Positions 1 to 9,240 of a DNA stretch of 64,000 nt are shown here, piece by piece (the first letter of the stretch is position 1; each line of letters begins with the position of its first letter). Both the position numbers and the translations under genes were made by a program. The stretch covers positions 167,793,341 to 167,857,340 of the forward strand of contig CM041293.1 in the NCBI GenBank assembly GCA_023052935.1, read 5' to 3'. The notes under the pieces are model-generated. The model saw nothing but the letters and a program-made list of their open reading frames with translations, had not been told where the DNA came from and made no database searches. This DNA comes from Piezodorus guildinii (lineage: Eukaryota > Arthropoda > Insecta > Hemiptera > Pentatomidae).

Positions 1-196
1 TTGTATGCCCTGCTATAATTTATCTATTGAAATATAAGGATTCATAATACTAATTTATAATCGTGAGTTATTCTTGAAGGTAATTACCCTAAATTAGTTA
101 ACATAACCGTTTACTACGAATTTAAATTGAAATCGTTTCCAATAGGGATTGTTCTATCCAATTTACATATTAACATGAAGAATCAACTAAATAGTT

Positions 197-360
197 TTAA
201 AAAATCTGGAGCGTGTAACACACGACTTTCTCTCACCTCCATTATTTTTATAATTTAAGGAGTTTCTTAAAAAAAATTTAGAAACGAAAAAAATTTGTTA
301 AAGAATTATTTACATTGGATTCTAATAGAAACATGTGTTTTATTAAATAATCTATTATAC
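197..360 (+). repeat. Family C repeat, left part (copy C1)
   Basis: It begins with an A-run and a version of the C left end (ATCTGGTGCGGGCAACAC in better copies), followed by the conserved TTTCACTTACCTCCATT-like block. It breaks off after AATAATCTATTATA. The rest of the same copy resumes at about 1303, so the DNA between was inserted or rearranged. There is no coding potential. Family C is the commonest repeat here, with about a dozen copies and pieces. Confidence 0.75.
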
Positions 361-1302
361 TAGCTGTGACCCGCGAATATTGCATTTCGTATTAATTTAT
401 GTGCGTTAATGGTAACAGTGGCAATAATAAATATCAACTATCGGCTACTCTCTGTTATTATTTAATGCCCGATCTAGACTTCTTCCTGTCAAATTTACAA
501 TTTCAACCACTTGTAAGTCGAAGATTTTCAAACCCAGCCTCATTGCATATCTAGACACTAAGAAGAATCCCCAGGAAAAAGTTTAGCATCACAACCATAG
601 TCATTTTTTAGATACTGCGATGACCAGAAAATTCAGTGATATATTTTATAAACATAGACATATAGCTAATAAAAGTCCTAAATATGATTAAAATAATAGT
701 TCTGATTATTATACTAGAATCATTCAAAAGAAATAATAATTGTTATAATTTACTTATATTTATAAATGTATATGATTCAATGTAATAACGATTAAAGTTA
801 AAAATGACTCTTGAAATAAAACATGACTTATATAATAATATAGATTAATATGAATATAGGCTCCGCAGTTCCGCGTTGTTCAACCTTCTATACTCCCAGT
901 GGCCTCATCTCTCTTCGGACCAAATATTTTGCCTGTAGTACCTTATTTTCCAAAATTTTAGCCATTGTTCGTCCTTCAAGTAAGCGGCCACGTTTCACAT
1001 CCGTAAAAGACCGTCGGAAGAATAATGATTTTATAACTTCTAACCTTTAAGTTTTTAGACCGAAGCCGCGAGCTAATTTCACAACTGAATAATAACACGC
1101 GATTTCCCGGCTTTAACTGAGACTTTATTTCCTCCTGGACTTAATTTTTTTCTTAATCATTGAACCTAAATACTTAAATTTCTCTACTGCTCAAAAGTAT
1201 GCCCTGGTATATCATTATTTAGGGGAAACTGAATTATTTTAAATTTAAAAAGTAAATCATTTGGAATCATTGGGATGCGAGGTTTTTTTTTTTTTTTTTT
1301 TT
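361..1302 (-). mobile_element. Non-LTR retrotransposon relic interrupting C1
   Basis: This stretch separates the two halves of C1 and contains a minus-strand RT remnant. Its low-coordinate end reads CTAGCTGTGACCCGCG next to C sequence, and its high-coordinate end is a poly-T tract of about 20. For a minus-strand element the 3' end would be the low end, so the poly-T is not its tail and may come from a second event. I see no clear target duplication. Attribution to one insertion is inference. Confidence 0.5.
845..1240 (-). pseudogene. Reverse-transcriptase C-terminal fragment
   Basis: Read on the minus strand across several frame breaks, the pieces match the region just after the RT catalytic core of arthropod non-LTR elements. 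They include a KYLGS-like block, then YYSVVKL, then a degraded YGCETW-type motif, then ILENKVLQAKY and REMRPLG followed by LNNAELRSLYS. The order is that of RTE- or CR1-like RT tails, in which a kept-colinear YLGS ... LYGCETW ... FENKVLRKIFGPKRDE series is common. No start, catalytic FADD box or endonuclease is present. The family is clear; the exact clade is not. Confidence 0.6.
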
Positions 1303-1476
1303 TACTTTTCACCACTCTCCGTTACCTTTTACAATAGTATGTATGAGATAAAACATTTTCTAAAATCTTTAGCATTCCAACGCTATATTATACATGTATA
1401 TTACTATTCTTAATAAATTGCATTAATAAAATATGTTTGCAGTTATCTCCTTCACTTAGATATTGAATTCGTTCAA

Positions 1477-1547
<71 letters not shown>

Positions 1548-2062
1548 GTTTTTTAGCAGCGATAATGAGGTGATATGGTCAATTTCATAAAAACTACAAA
1601 GTCAAAGGTACTTCAGAGGAAGAATTTTGAAATATCGGTATTTAAGCCCTGTCAGACTATTTTGATCAGAATGAAACCTACATGATATTAAAACCCGTTC
1701 AACTTTGTATCGATATAGAGAGTTTAATCCAAATCGTATCAGCTGTTTTTGAGAAAATCGTAAATAGGTGCAAAATGCACGGTATAAAGTGGCTCTTCTG
1801 GTTAGTCGATTTTTATGAAAAAGTGTTTGTAACTTCTAAGGCGCATAGTTATCTCAAATATGAAATTTCAGTTTCATAGGACTTTTCGTTTACGGCGGGA
1901 ATACCAAATACAGACACACACACACAGACCTTTATGCGAGACTTGGTTATTTGGACATTATTTGGGGCGCTAAAACGTGTATTTCCGTTGAAAAATAGAA
2001 TTCGAAAATTTTTACGATCGAATTCTTCCCCTTAATATATATAGTAAGTGAAAGTAAAAATG
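1303..2062 (+). repeat. Family C repeat, right part (copy C1)
   Basis: This continues C1 through the shared block TATACATGTATATTACT, a (TA)n tract, the ATATCGG and CCTGTCAGACTATTTT-like blocks, GTGGCTCTTCTGGT, a short (CA)n tract and AAAACGTGTATTTCCGTTG. It ends at a short palindrome around TATATATAGTAAG followed by TGAAAGTAAAA. The same order of blocks recurs in the copies at 28.0, 31.4, 39.5, 47.4 and 61.3 kb. Confidence 0.75.
1479..1543. repeat. (TA)n microsatellite
   Basis: A nearly pure run of TA dinucleotides of about 65 bases inside the C1 repeat. Confidence 0.95.
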
Positions 2063-2143
2063 AACAAATATGTAGTATTGGAGTTGTAACAAAGAGATAT
2101 TGAAGTCAGTAGCCTACATGTATTTGCCTCTTTACATTACTTT

Positions 2144-2899
2144 GTTGTCTGTCGTGCTTTCTGGACGGTCTCCTATGAAGCTGTGTGTGTTATCGCCAGT
2201 ATGCCTCCTATTGAACTTTTGGCTGAGGAACGCGAACGAAGTTTTCGAAGAAGGCAAGATCTAAATGCTCATTGGGCGACGGTGCAAACGAAAAGAGGTC
2301 TCAGACGATTGACAAATGGCAGAGACGTTGGAATGCCTCATCCAATGGAAGATGGACCCACCATCTAGTTCCTGACATGAATTTCTAGGAAGCACGGAGA
2401 TGTAGACTTCACCTCACCTAACTCCTTACAGGGCATGGCTGCCTAAAATCTTATTTAGCACATTTTGAAATAGAGATGAACCATCGTGTCCAAGTCGCCT
2501 ATCTGAGAACCAAACAGTGGAGCATGCATTCTTTCATTGCCCAATTTTCGCCCAAGAAAGGATGAACTAGACAGCATTTTGGAGAGAAAACTGTTCCGAA
2601 AACTTGGTCAGCTTAATGATGACCAAAGAGGAGAACTGGAATGCTGTGGCAGAATAAGGCAGAACGGCCAGGTAAGTCTTGTAAGTTAAATTATATAAAT
2701 ATGTCCATTACTGAAGTAGGCACATAGCCATACTGCCCGCGAAGTAATGCCTGACGGCAGTTCCGTGGGGTGGTGAAGGCGAATAGGGAGGTGGTTTTTT
2801 AGTGAGTAGGAATCTCACACTTTCGTGGGCTTGTATAGCCACACATCGTATGTAAGATTTTTCCCCTACCTTCAATAAAAAAAAAAAAAAAAAAAAAAA
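2144..2899 (+). mobile_element. R1-like non-LTR retrotransposon, 5'-truncated 3' end
   Basis: A 5'-truncated insertion that ends in a 23-base poly-A. The 3' UTR has the R1-clade look: a GGTGGTTTTTTAGTGAGTAGG segment, then AATCTCACAC and a CTTCAATAAA signal before the tail. A candidate 8-bp target duplication, ATTACTTT, lies at 2136-2143 and 2900-2907. The coding part is the C-terminal end of ORF2, described separately. R1-clade elements normally sit in specific sites or repeats; this one appears to be a dispersed relative. Confidence 0.75.
2160..2690 (+). pseudogene. R1-like ORF2 C-terminus, frameshifted
   Basis: The first segment reads YEAVCVIASMPPIELLAEER, characteristic of the post-RT region of R1-clade ORF2. 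After frame changes it continues with WQRRWN-like, then GRWTHHLVPDM, HLTQLLTGHGCLKSYL and a degraded cysteine/histidine region (an EHAFFHCPIF-like stretch). R1 elements carry a CCHC motif here that acts with the RT in target-primed reverse transcription. At least two indels and several changes break the frame, so this is a dead fragment. The clade assignment rests on the order of these blocks. Confidence 0.7.
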
Positions 2900-2907
2900 A
2901 TTACTTT

Positions 2908-3833
2908 TTACAAGCTATATTACCTTTTATTCTTGTTCCATCCATTATTACCTTTGTTTTAAAATATGATTATTTTGATTAATGAAGAGGCTTAAGGTTC
3001 AATATAAACCTGCTGAATAATTAAATTAAACTGAATTTGGTTTTGTTAAATCGAGAGATAAAAGGACTTTATTTTATTATATTGAAGTAACAAAAAAAAG
3101 TTAAGTAATTATCATTAATAATTACTTATGGTACGCTTTCATCAACGATGGTAGTAACGCAATAAGCATAAAGCTAAGCAAAGTAACTTTATGATTTAAT
3201 TACCGCTGCTACGTTGAAACTAACTACAATAATATTAATATTAGCCTATATTAAGCATACATATTACTCCCACACGGCTCCTTTATCGTAAGCTATTATT
3301 ATTCTACCTGGCTTCAAAGGATGTAACTAATTCATGCCACACTTCAACTCATATTTTAGAAACAATTTAATACAGCTCGGCAGCTCTTTTATTTTAGTCC
3401 TAGCTATTTTTTAGCCACCTTTGGAGAATAAATTTATAGTAACCTCAAAAAAACTATTTTAAAAGATTTTGAAAATTGTGTTAACAAATAAATATTATGA
3501 TATATTCATAATATTGTTTTATTTCATGATATATTCTTAAACGTATTGTTTCAATAAAATTTATTAATTTTGATGTATATCTTACATGGACTTTGCTCTT
3601 TTTATAAAATCAAAAATTGGTGTTTTTTGTTTATTCTTATTTTATAACTGATGATTTTTTTAATTTAACGGTTGTGTTTTGAGCAAGAAACTATTAATTT
3701 TTTTTAAATCAAAAAATGCCCGGTTCATAACTCGTAAAATATACGGGTGTTTCACAGACCAGAAGGTGAGGGTAGGAGGTTAATGCCGAGTTAAGTGCAC
3801 CCCGGCACCGGAACGCGAACTAAAAATTATTTT
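2908..3833. other. AT-rich intergenic sequence, nothing recognised
   Basis: No coding, repeat or RNA signal that I can support. The DNA is very AT-rich apart from a moderately GC-rich patch near 3760-3830. Confidence 0.5.
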
Positions 3834-3896
3834 CTGGAAGAAATTAGTCCGGGTAGCGGTCATTAAATAAAACAACTAAATAGTTTTAACTATTTA

Positions 3897-3942
3897 TTGT
3901 TTGCCAACGTTTGATCCCCCTTTGTGGGTCATCATCATCAGC
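3897..3942 (-). ncRNA. Hammerhead-like ribozyme motif, left arm of element 1 (degenerate)
   Basis: On the minus strand it reads CTGATGA with an extra TGA repeat, a stem II of ACCC pairing with GGGG/GGAT, then CAAACGTTGGC where GAAAC is expected. The core G has become C, so activity is unlikely. Confidence 0.45.
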
Positions 3943-3996
3943 ATGGTGGGTGAATGGAAACATTTTCAGTTTCATTCAGTTTCCATTCACCCACCA

Positions 3997-4045
3997 TACG
4001 CCATGATGATGACCCACAAAGGGGGGTCGAAACGTTGGCAAACAA
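3997..4045 (+). ncRNA. Hammerhead-like ribozyme motif, right arm of element 1
   Basis: The order is ACGCC, ATGATGA (CTGATGA in the related copy at 48.8 kb), stem II GACCC...GGGTC around an ACAAAGG loop, then GAAAC, G, T, T and GGC. Flanking GCC and GGC can pair as a short stem I. Stem III is essentially one C-G pair, as in small hammerheads that work as dimers. The C to A change at the start of the core probably weakens it. Confidence 0.55.
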
Positions 4046-4107
4046 TAAATAGTTGAAACTATTCAGTTGTTTCATTCAATGACCGCCACCCGGACTAATC
4101 CTTCCAG

Positions 4108-4924
4108 TGATTCTCAACGGTCAACTAATTGCATCCACATTGATAAAAATTATTTTATCTTAAATTGGTTAATCAGGTTGCTCTGAAACATCCGGCTGTA
4201 CAGGCACGCTAAGCCGGTGTTTATAAAAACAATTAAAGATAAATACATAGGTATATTTTATAGACTATTATTAATCTTTTCTGAAGTATTTTGCCAAACC
4301 GAATATGTTTGCTATATCTTTTAATGTAAATTTATATTAAGTTTAAATTACATTAAGTGATGTTAATGTAAAATTACGGAAAAAACAAAACAAAAACGGA
4401 TAGAATTATAAGTTTTAATTAAATACCTCCGTATCCCATTTTATGGCGAGTTGAAGTGACTTAACCATTCCAATCGTCGCAAGTATTTCCTTGCATCATT
4501 CCTTTACCAAGTTATCCAATCCAGCCTTCCATCGTATATTTCGACCTTCAACGATTTTAAATCCTCTGGTCTTCCCCGTTGTCCAGGCCTTCAAATTAAT
4601 ACAGTACGGCCCACTGAGTACGGCACATATCGACAGATCCTTTTTCATTCGATCCTCAATCCTGTAGAATTCTATTCCTTCTTCCATCCTGTCTTTCTAC
4701 CTTCGAATCCTGAATATTTATTCACATAATGAATATCTAGGCTCAATAGAATTGTAAATAAGTTGGGTTTTTTTCTTATTTAAATATGTCTATTTTATAT
4801 CAGTAATTAATAGCTTGTTTATGTGTGTTTAATTTATTCTAATACTCCAAAGCACATTTTGTACATTCTGCATATTTTATTCTTAAAGGACATTTTCCAG
4901 GTTAATTAACAATTGATTCATTTA
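4108..4924. other. Intergenic sequence, nothing recognised
   Basis: AT-rich. A 63-residue minus-strand open frame at 4496-4687 has no motif that I recognise and no supporting context, so I do not call it. Confidence 0.4.
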
Positions 4925-5605
4925 AAAAAAACATTATTATATTTTTTTAAACATATGTATTGATATTTACAACAATATTGAAACATAACATCTGGCCATC
5001 TTCTGCTCAGACAACTCGGACGAAACTGGTGGATTAAAGTGGGAATAGAGTTTTTTATAGAAAGGAATGGTGCCTGATTGAGGCAAATTAGCAACATATG
5101 AAACATTAAGGTCATTATAGATGACTTTATTCCAGAAAAGTATAGACCTCTTAGGATTTTACGAAGAATTTTGGTGCTTAAGGATTGAATAGAAAAGGAA
5201 TTCGATGGTTTAGTAGGGCCTTATAGCTCAACTCAGTATGTCCAGATCGGTCTTATGATAGGCATATAACTGAGCCTTTTGTAGTTAAGAGGAAGGTTGT
5301 CGTTTTTCTATTAAATATCGTAGACAAAAAACGAGCAGTTTCTTGTAGTTTCAGTTTTGTATGAGGATTCCAAGTTAAAAGTTTGTCAAGATGCAGCCTA
5401 AAGATTGGATCTGTTAAACAGAAACTAGTTGAGTGTTATTAAAGGACGCTGAAGAGATTATTTGGTGGTATTTGTCAGAATTAATTTTTATTTGCAGTTC
5501 TGACACCATAATTTTAGGTCTTTTATGTGGTCTTGAAGAGTAAAGGAGGCAATATATGGACCATAATGAGCGATAACACGCAGGTGTTATCAGTGTAGAA
5601 AAGTG
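4925..5605 (-). pseudogene. Family B LINE 3' end, RT C-terminal fragment (B1)
   Basis: The minus strand carries the 3' part of a family B element: a degraded DTCVLS-like RT block near 5580, the NQKITF/SHQITF region, LTWNPHT, then the PFLYKKL...ILRKILK-like segment and the terminal FxxxH/NPPxxxL region. The tail shows CAATAAATAT-like sequence and an A-run at the low-coordinate end. Stop codons and indels are frequent. The better copy at 53.3 kb gives the family identity. Confidence 0.75.
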
Positions 5606-5711
5606 TTTAATTACAATTTATAAAATAAAATAAAATTAGTAAAGAAATCTTTATTAGTATGAATAAAATTAGAGGCTGATTTCTACTTCGCCACTTTTTT
5701 ATTGAAAATAA

Positions 5712-5751
5712 TTGCACTACGTTTCGGCTACAATGCCATCTTCAGGTGCAT
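5712..5751 (-). ncRNA. Hammerhead-like ribozyme, left arm of element 2
   Basis: Minus strand: TGCAC, CTGAAGA, stem II GGC/GCC around ATTGTA, GAAA, C-G-T-A, GTGCA. TGCAC and GTGCA pair perfectly as stem I. The conserved CUGANGA and GAAA boxes are intact, with a GUA candidate cleavage triplet. Stem III is reduced to a C-G. Confidence 0.65.
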
Positions 5752-5812
5752 GGAACTAATTTGATCTAATGTGAGCAGATGCTCTCAAGCCAAAGCCTCA
5801 TGTCTAAAATCC

Positions 5813-5852
5813 TTGCACCTGAAGATGGCATTGCAGCCGAAACGTAGTGCAA
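5813..5852 (+). ncRNA. Hammerhead-like ribozyme, right arm of element 2
   Basis: TTGCAC (5813-5818) and GTGCAA (5847-5852) form a 6-bp stem I. Between them are CTGAAGA (5819-5825), stem II GGC...GCC with loop ATTGCA, GAAA (5839-5842) and CGTA (5843-5846), which supplies the A-U closing pair and a GUA triplet. This is the clearest hammerhead-like layout in the window. Published small hammerheads of Penelope-like elements have the same almost missing stem III. Activity is untested. Confidence 0.7.
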
Positions 5853-5906
5853 TTATTTTCAATAAAAGAGTGGAGAAGTATAAATCAGCCTCCAATTTTA
5901 TTCATA

Positions 5907-6720
5907 GAAATTGACCTTCTCCTAAAAGAATCTATATCTTTATTAACAAATAATATGAATTCGAGATTAACATTTGTTTTTAATTATATTTTATTAGTTT
6001 CTATAAATATTTTAAGAAAACCCTATATAATTTATTGCGAAATGAAATAACATGATATCGCACGAAATATAAGTTACCAGACTACTATATAATATTGATT
6101 GGAAAGTTGTTAACCTATTTATTGGTATTCCATCACTGTTAAAGGGGAAACTTGTATCTGAAAATTCGGAGGATGTGAAATATTAAAGAGAGGGAAGACA
6201 AAGTTGAGGGAAAGCCTTTAAAGCTGCACGGTGGGAGCAGGAACAAGAGTATTACTTGACAAGATAACTTCAGGGGAAACATGCTTTTGCTTTAGCAGCA
6301 ACAACATGCTATCACCATTGAAGGCGAATCTACAACGCATGAACACCAATTTTCACGCTAACCCCCTTCTGTTAACATTTTTAGTAAAGGTGCTACCTAC
6401 ACCTACACCTTTCCAGGATTAAATTTCCTGAATTGAAACTGATGCCCTAAATAATAAATGAAGTTATATTTTAACCTCCATTTTATTTTTTTTTTCAAAT
6501 AAATCCCCTGAAATTATTTCAAAATTATCATAACAATAATAATATATCAAAAATTAATCCAATTACCTTTTCGAACACAATAGATGCAGCCGATAGGGAA
6601 GTACTCACCTGAAAAAAAACAGAAAATATGTAAATAAGTACTGGTATAAATAATAACTTGATCACAATGTATTCATGATTCTTAAAAAAAAAAAGAAAAA
6701 AAAAACAAATTAAAACTGGG
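5907..6720. other. Intergenic sequence, nothing recognised
   Basis: AT-rich with a few short open frames, none with a recognisable domain. A slightly GC-richer patch at 6180-6420 has no match that I can name. Confidence 0.4.
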
Positions 6721-6725
6721 AAACC

Positions 6726-6962
6726 CGTTGGTGAGTAGCTTGTTTGTTTATTCGTTTAACGTCACTTTATGCTACAATGGCTTATCGGACGATGCTATAG
6801 TGGGAGTCCTAATTTGCCTATCCAGGTTTTATTAGGATAGGGATCTTTAAGCGAGTACCTGATATCGCACAGGCTCGGGACCACCTTTTAAAGTCCCCTC
6901 CGAAGACGGCATAACTAAGGATTTTTTATTCCCATAAAAAAATCCTAGGGCCACCGGCAGGT
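6726..6962 (-). mobile_element. SINE family S2, head-truncated copy
   Basis: The minus strand matches the body of the complete S2 copy at 39.7 kb: GGTGGCCCTAGG, AATCCTTAGTTATGCCGTC, the GTCCCGAGCCTGTGCGAT block, AGATCCCTATCCTAATAAAA, CTGGATAGGCAAA and the GTTAAACGAATAAACAAACA tail. The tRNA-like head is mostly lost where it meets an S1 copy at 6963. Confidence 0.8.
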
Positions 6963-7206
6963 TGGTAAGTAGCTATCGCGCTTCTACGCCAAAGGTTGTG
7001 AGTTAGAATCCCAGCCGGAGGGACTTTTTCAATGAGTATTCACTCACAACCATTCTTCTGGGTAGTCAGACCCATCAGGCAACTATGTTACAAAAATAGA
7101 CGTAGGAGTGATGACCCTACCCTTTAAATTCCTTCGAGAAACGCTAGTGTATTCTTCAGCAAATTCACACCAAAAACCTACATGGCTGTCGCGCAAACGG
7201 AAACAA
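6963..7206 (+). mobile_element. SINE family S1 copy
   Basis: It has a degraded A box (TAAGTAGCTATCGCGC) and B box (GGTTGTGAGTTAGAATCCC) and then the S1 body: GAGGGACTTTTTC, TCACTCACAACC, CTGGGTAGTCAGACCCATC, a CGAGAAACGCTAGTGTA block and GGCTGTCGCGC. It matches the S1 copies at 8.2, 11.8 and 31.1 kb. Confidence 0.8.
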
Positions 7207-7304
7207 AGTAGTAATTTATAGACTCAATTTGAATGTATTATTTGGAAAATCTCTTCTTTTTATTTATATATTTATTTATTATAACATATATAAACTTTGA
7301 TTAT

Positions 7305-7352
7305 AACAACGTAACGTTTCGAGGTACTTTCTATGATTCATCTTCAGATCAT
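7305..7352 (-). ncRNA. Hammerhead-like motif, left arm of element 3
   Basis: Minus strand: GAT, CTGAAGA, a stem II region TGAATC...ACCTC (weaker than in the other arm), then GAAAC-G-T-T. Core boxes are intact but stem II pairing is reduced and stem I is poorly defined. Confidence 0.5.
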
Positions 7353-7613
7353 TAAAAATCATATATATTTCCATATTATATCATAATATAGGTCATATAA
7401 TAATGTACTATTATTCATACATAGCCCCTAATACGAATTATCCTGTCATCTGTTAAAATAATATCTAATTCACCATCACATATAATTCATTTTAACATTT
7501 TACACTAAATAATTGCAACTATGAAGCAGACTTGAGTATATAGGGGCTACGTATGAATAATATTATATAATTATATGACCTATATTATGATATAATATGG
7601 AAATATATATGAT

Positions 7614-7665
7614 TTTTAATGATCTGAAGATGAGGCATAGAAAGTACCTCGAAATGTTACGTTGT
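7614..7665 (+). ncRNA. Hammerhead-like motif, right arm of element 3
   Basis: CTGAAGA (7624-7630), stem II GAGG...CCTC around a long loop (CATAGAAAGTA), GAAA (7651-7654), then TGTT. Stem II is better than in the left arm, but the base after GAAA is T rather than C. Confidence 0.5.
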
Positions 7666-7742
7666 TATAATCAAAGTTTATATATGTTAAAATAAATAAA
7701 TATATAAATAAAATGAAGAGATGTTCCAAATAATACATTCAG

Positions 7743-8178
7743 AATTAAAATTATAATAATGGATATAAAAAAGACTTTATTATTTTCTTTTTACTTTAAA
7801 AATATAATAAATGAAGAAATAAATATAAAATAAAATATAAAAAAAAAATAAGACTGAAGAAATATATATAGGTCAAAAGCACACTATTATAAAAAATGAT
7901 GATGGATAAAAACAAATTAAAGATCAAATGATTTATTGCCTTTTAGAACTGTATTACAATAATACAACTAAATATTTATGAGTTGAAGTATATTATATAT
8001 AAATTTAGCTTCTCGTATATAGTTCAGATCCTAGAGCCATATACAGAGAGGGTAATCAGTAATCAATTGGAATGACAAGTTACGAACTAGAGGTTTCGTT
8101 GCAATATTAGATAGTTTGGTCCACCTTGACAGACACCATAATTAATTTATTTTTAAATTTACATAAATAGTTTCTTTC
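7743..8178. other. AT-rich sequence, nothing recognised
   Basis: Very AT-rich with many A-runs; no feature that I can support. Confidence 0.5.
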
Positions 8179-8179
8179 C

Positions 8180-8425
8180 TTTTTTCAGTGGCGCGACAGG
8201 CCGTGCAGGCTTCCGGGAGATTACACTCGCGTTTCTCGATGCAATTTGTAAGGTAGGGTCATTACCATTTGGCTGACGGGTCTCACATACCCGGGGGAGG
8301 CTGTGTGTGAATTCCCATTTAATTACATCTTTATAAAAGCCCCGCCAGGACTGGGATTCGAACTCATAACTTTAGCATGAGAGACTAGTGCGCTAGCCTA
8401 TATCGCCTCCCATATCTAGGTTCTA
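8180..8425 (-). mobile_element. SINE family S1 copy
   Basis: On the minus strand the head shows A and B boxes (TAGCGCACTAG region and GAGTTCGAATCCCAGTCC), then the GGGGCTTTTATAAAG block, GGGTATGTGAGACCCGTC, CGAGAAACGCGAGTGTAA and the tail end GCGCCACTG. It is nearly full-length against the copies at 11.8 and 31.1 kb. Confidence 0.85.
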
Positions 8426-8761
8426 AAATATCTAAGAAAGTAATGAATCTTTAAACATTTTATAATCAAAAGAATGCTTATTAGTAGTAAAATGCAGAAG
8501 GAAATTTTTCTTTACGATAACTTTTGTTTTGTTTTTTATTCCTCCACATTCGCAACTGCCAGAATGAATCTGTCATTCGGCAAATGTGCTGAAGAAAAAG
8601 AGAAAAGTATAGCTTTTTTCAGTCAAATTCATAATTTTTTCAATCGAATTCATAATTTTTTCAGTAACTTTCATAATGTCTTGTATTTCTTTATACAGCC
8701 AATTTAATGAGGTTTTGCTACCAAGAACATAACATTTTTATTAAATCTTATTGTTGATTAT

Positions 8762-9000
8762 CCATTTAACGTCTCTTTATGTTACTGTGCTTAATCCGAC
8801 GGTACAGCGAGAGTCTTATGTTTTGCCTATCCAGGTTTACTTAAGATAGGGATCTTTTACGAGTTCCACTTTTTAAATCTTTTAAGAGTCACAAATTTCG
8901 GGCGATCTGCTGGTTTTGGACTTGCGACCTTAACCATAGAAGGCTGTTTTGCTAGCCACTACCCCACAGGTGACCCTGGATGCATTCAGCAGGGTGTTAA
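8762..9000 (-). mobile_element. SINE family S2 copy inside the 8.6-9.2 kb palindrome
   Basis: The minus strand carries the S2 head (CACCTGTGGGGTAGTGGCTAG) followed by B-box-like sequence, the S2 body with AGATCCCTATCTTAAGTAAA and CTGGATAGGCAAA, and the tail GTTAAATGGATAATCAACA. Confidence 0.7.
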
Positions 9001-9068
9001 AGATTAATATGCCAAAGGTCACGGGTTCAAACCCGCCAGATTCAAATACCTTGTTAAATGGATAAACA
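9001..9068 (+). mobile_element. S2-like head and tail remnant, plus strand
   Basis: This short stretch has a tRNA-like B box (GGTCACGGGTTCAAACCCG) and then jumps to the S2 tail GTTAAATGGATAAACAACA. The body is deleted. It lies opposite in orientation to the S2 copy at 8762-9000, so the palindrome contains two opposed S2 tails. Confidence 0.55.
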
Positions 9069-9240
9069 ACAATAAGATTTAATAAAAATGTTATGTTCAT
9101 GGTAGCAAAACCTTATTAAATTGACTGTATAAAATGGGTACAAGAAATTATGAAATTGATTGAAACAATTATGAATTCGATTGAAAAAAATTATGAATTT
9201 GACTACAAAAATTATGAATTTGACTGAAAAAATCTATATT

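Larger units (their letters stand above)
3834..4107. mobile_element. Palindromic hammerhead-bearing element 1
   Basis: Two inverted arms of about 127 bases (3834-3960 and 3981-4107) flank a 20-base loop. The outer ends read CTGGAAGAAATTAGTCCGGG and its complement. Each arm carries a GATGATGACCC ... GGGTCGAAACGTTGGC block pointing toward its own outer end. A single-arm relative lies at 48.8 kb. There is no ORF. It looks like a nonautonomous foldback unit, possibly related to the inverted pseudo-LTRs of Penelope-like elements, but no Penelope-type coding sequence is nearby. Confidence 0.75.
5659..5906. mobile_element. Palindromic hammerhead-bearing element 2
   Basis: Two inverted arms of about 92 bases (5659-5750 and 5814-5906) are separated by about 63 bases. 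Outer ends read GAATAAAATTAGAGGCTGAT and its complement. Each arm holds a well-conserved hammerhead-like motif directed toward the outer end. There is no ORF. Arm identity is high, so the unit is either fairly young or kept similar by conversion. Confidence 0.8.
7230..7742. mobile_element. Palindromic hammerhead-bearing element 3
   Basis: Long inverted arms of about 200 bases (7230-7428 and 7541-7742) with outer ends TGTATTATTTGGAAAATCTC and its complement. Each arm carries a GATCTGAAGATG...CCTCGAAA block facing outward. The loop of about 110 bases is AT-rich and there is no ORF. The arms differ at a modest number of sites. Confidence 0.8.
8605..9240. repeat. Large palindrome with S2-like ends at its centre
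   Basis: The left arm (about 8605-8775) and right arm (about 9045-9240) are inverted copies. Each contains two to four imperfect tandem copies of a 20-odd-base AATTCATAATTTTTTCAGT-type unit, then CAATTTAATGAGGTTTTGCTACCA and an ATAAGATTTAATAAAAATG block. Inward of both arms lies S2-type tail sequence (GTTAAATGGATAAACAACA). See the SINE entries inside. Confidence 0.8.

Noticed and set aside
361..380. CTAGCTGTGACCCGCG as a Helitron 3' end
   Set aside because: The CTAG word fits, but there is no clear hairpin before it and the adjacent coding trace is an RT, so the evidence does not support a Helitron.
1283..1303. Poly-T as the tail of the 845-1240 RT relic
   Set aside because: The relic reads on the minus strand with its 3' end at low coordinates, so this tract is on the wrong side.
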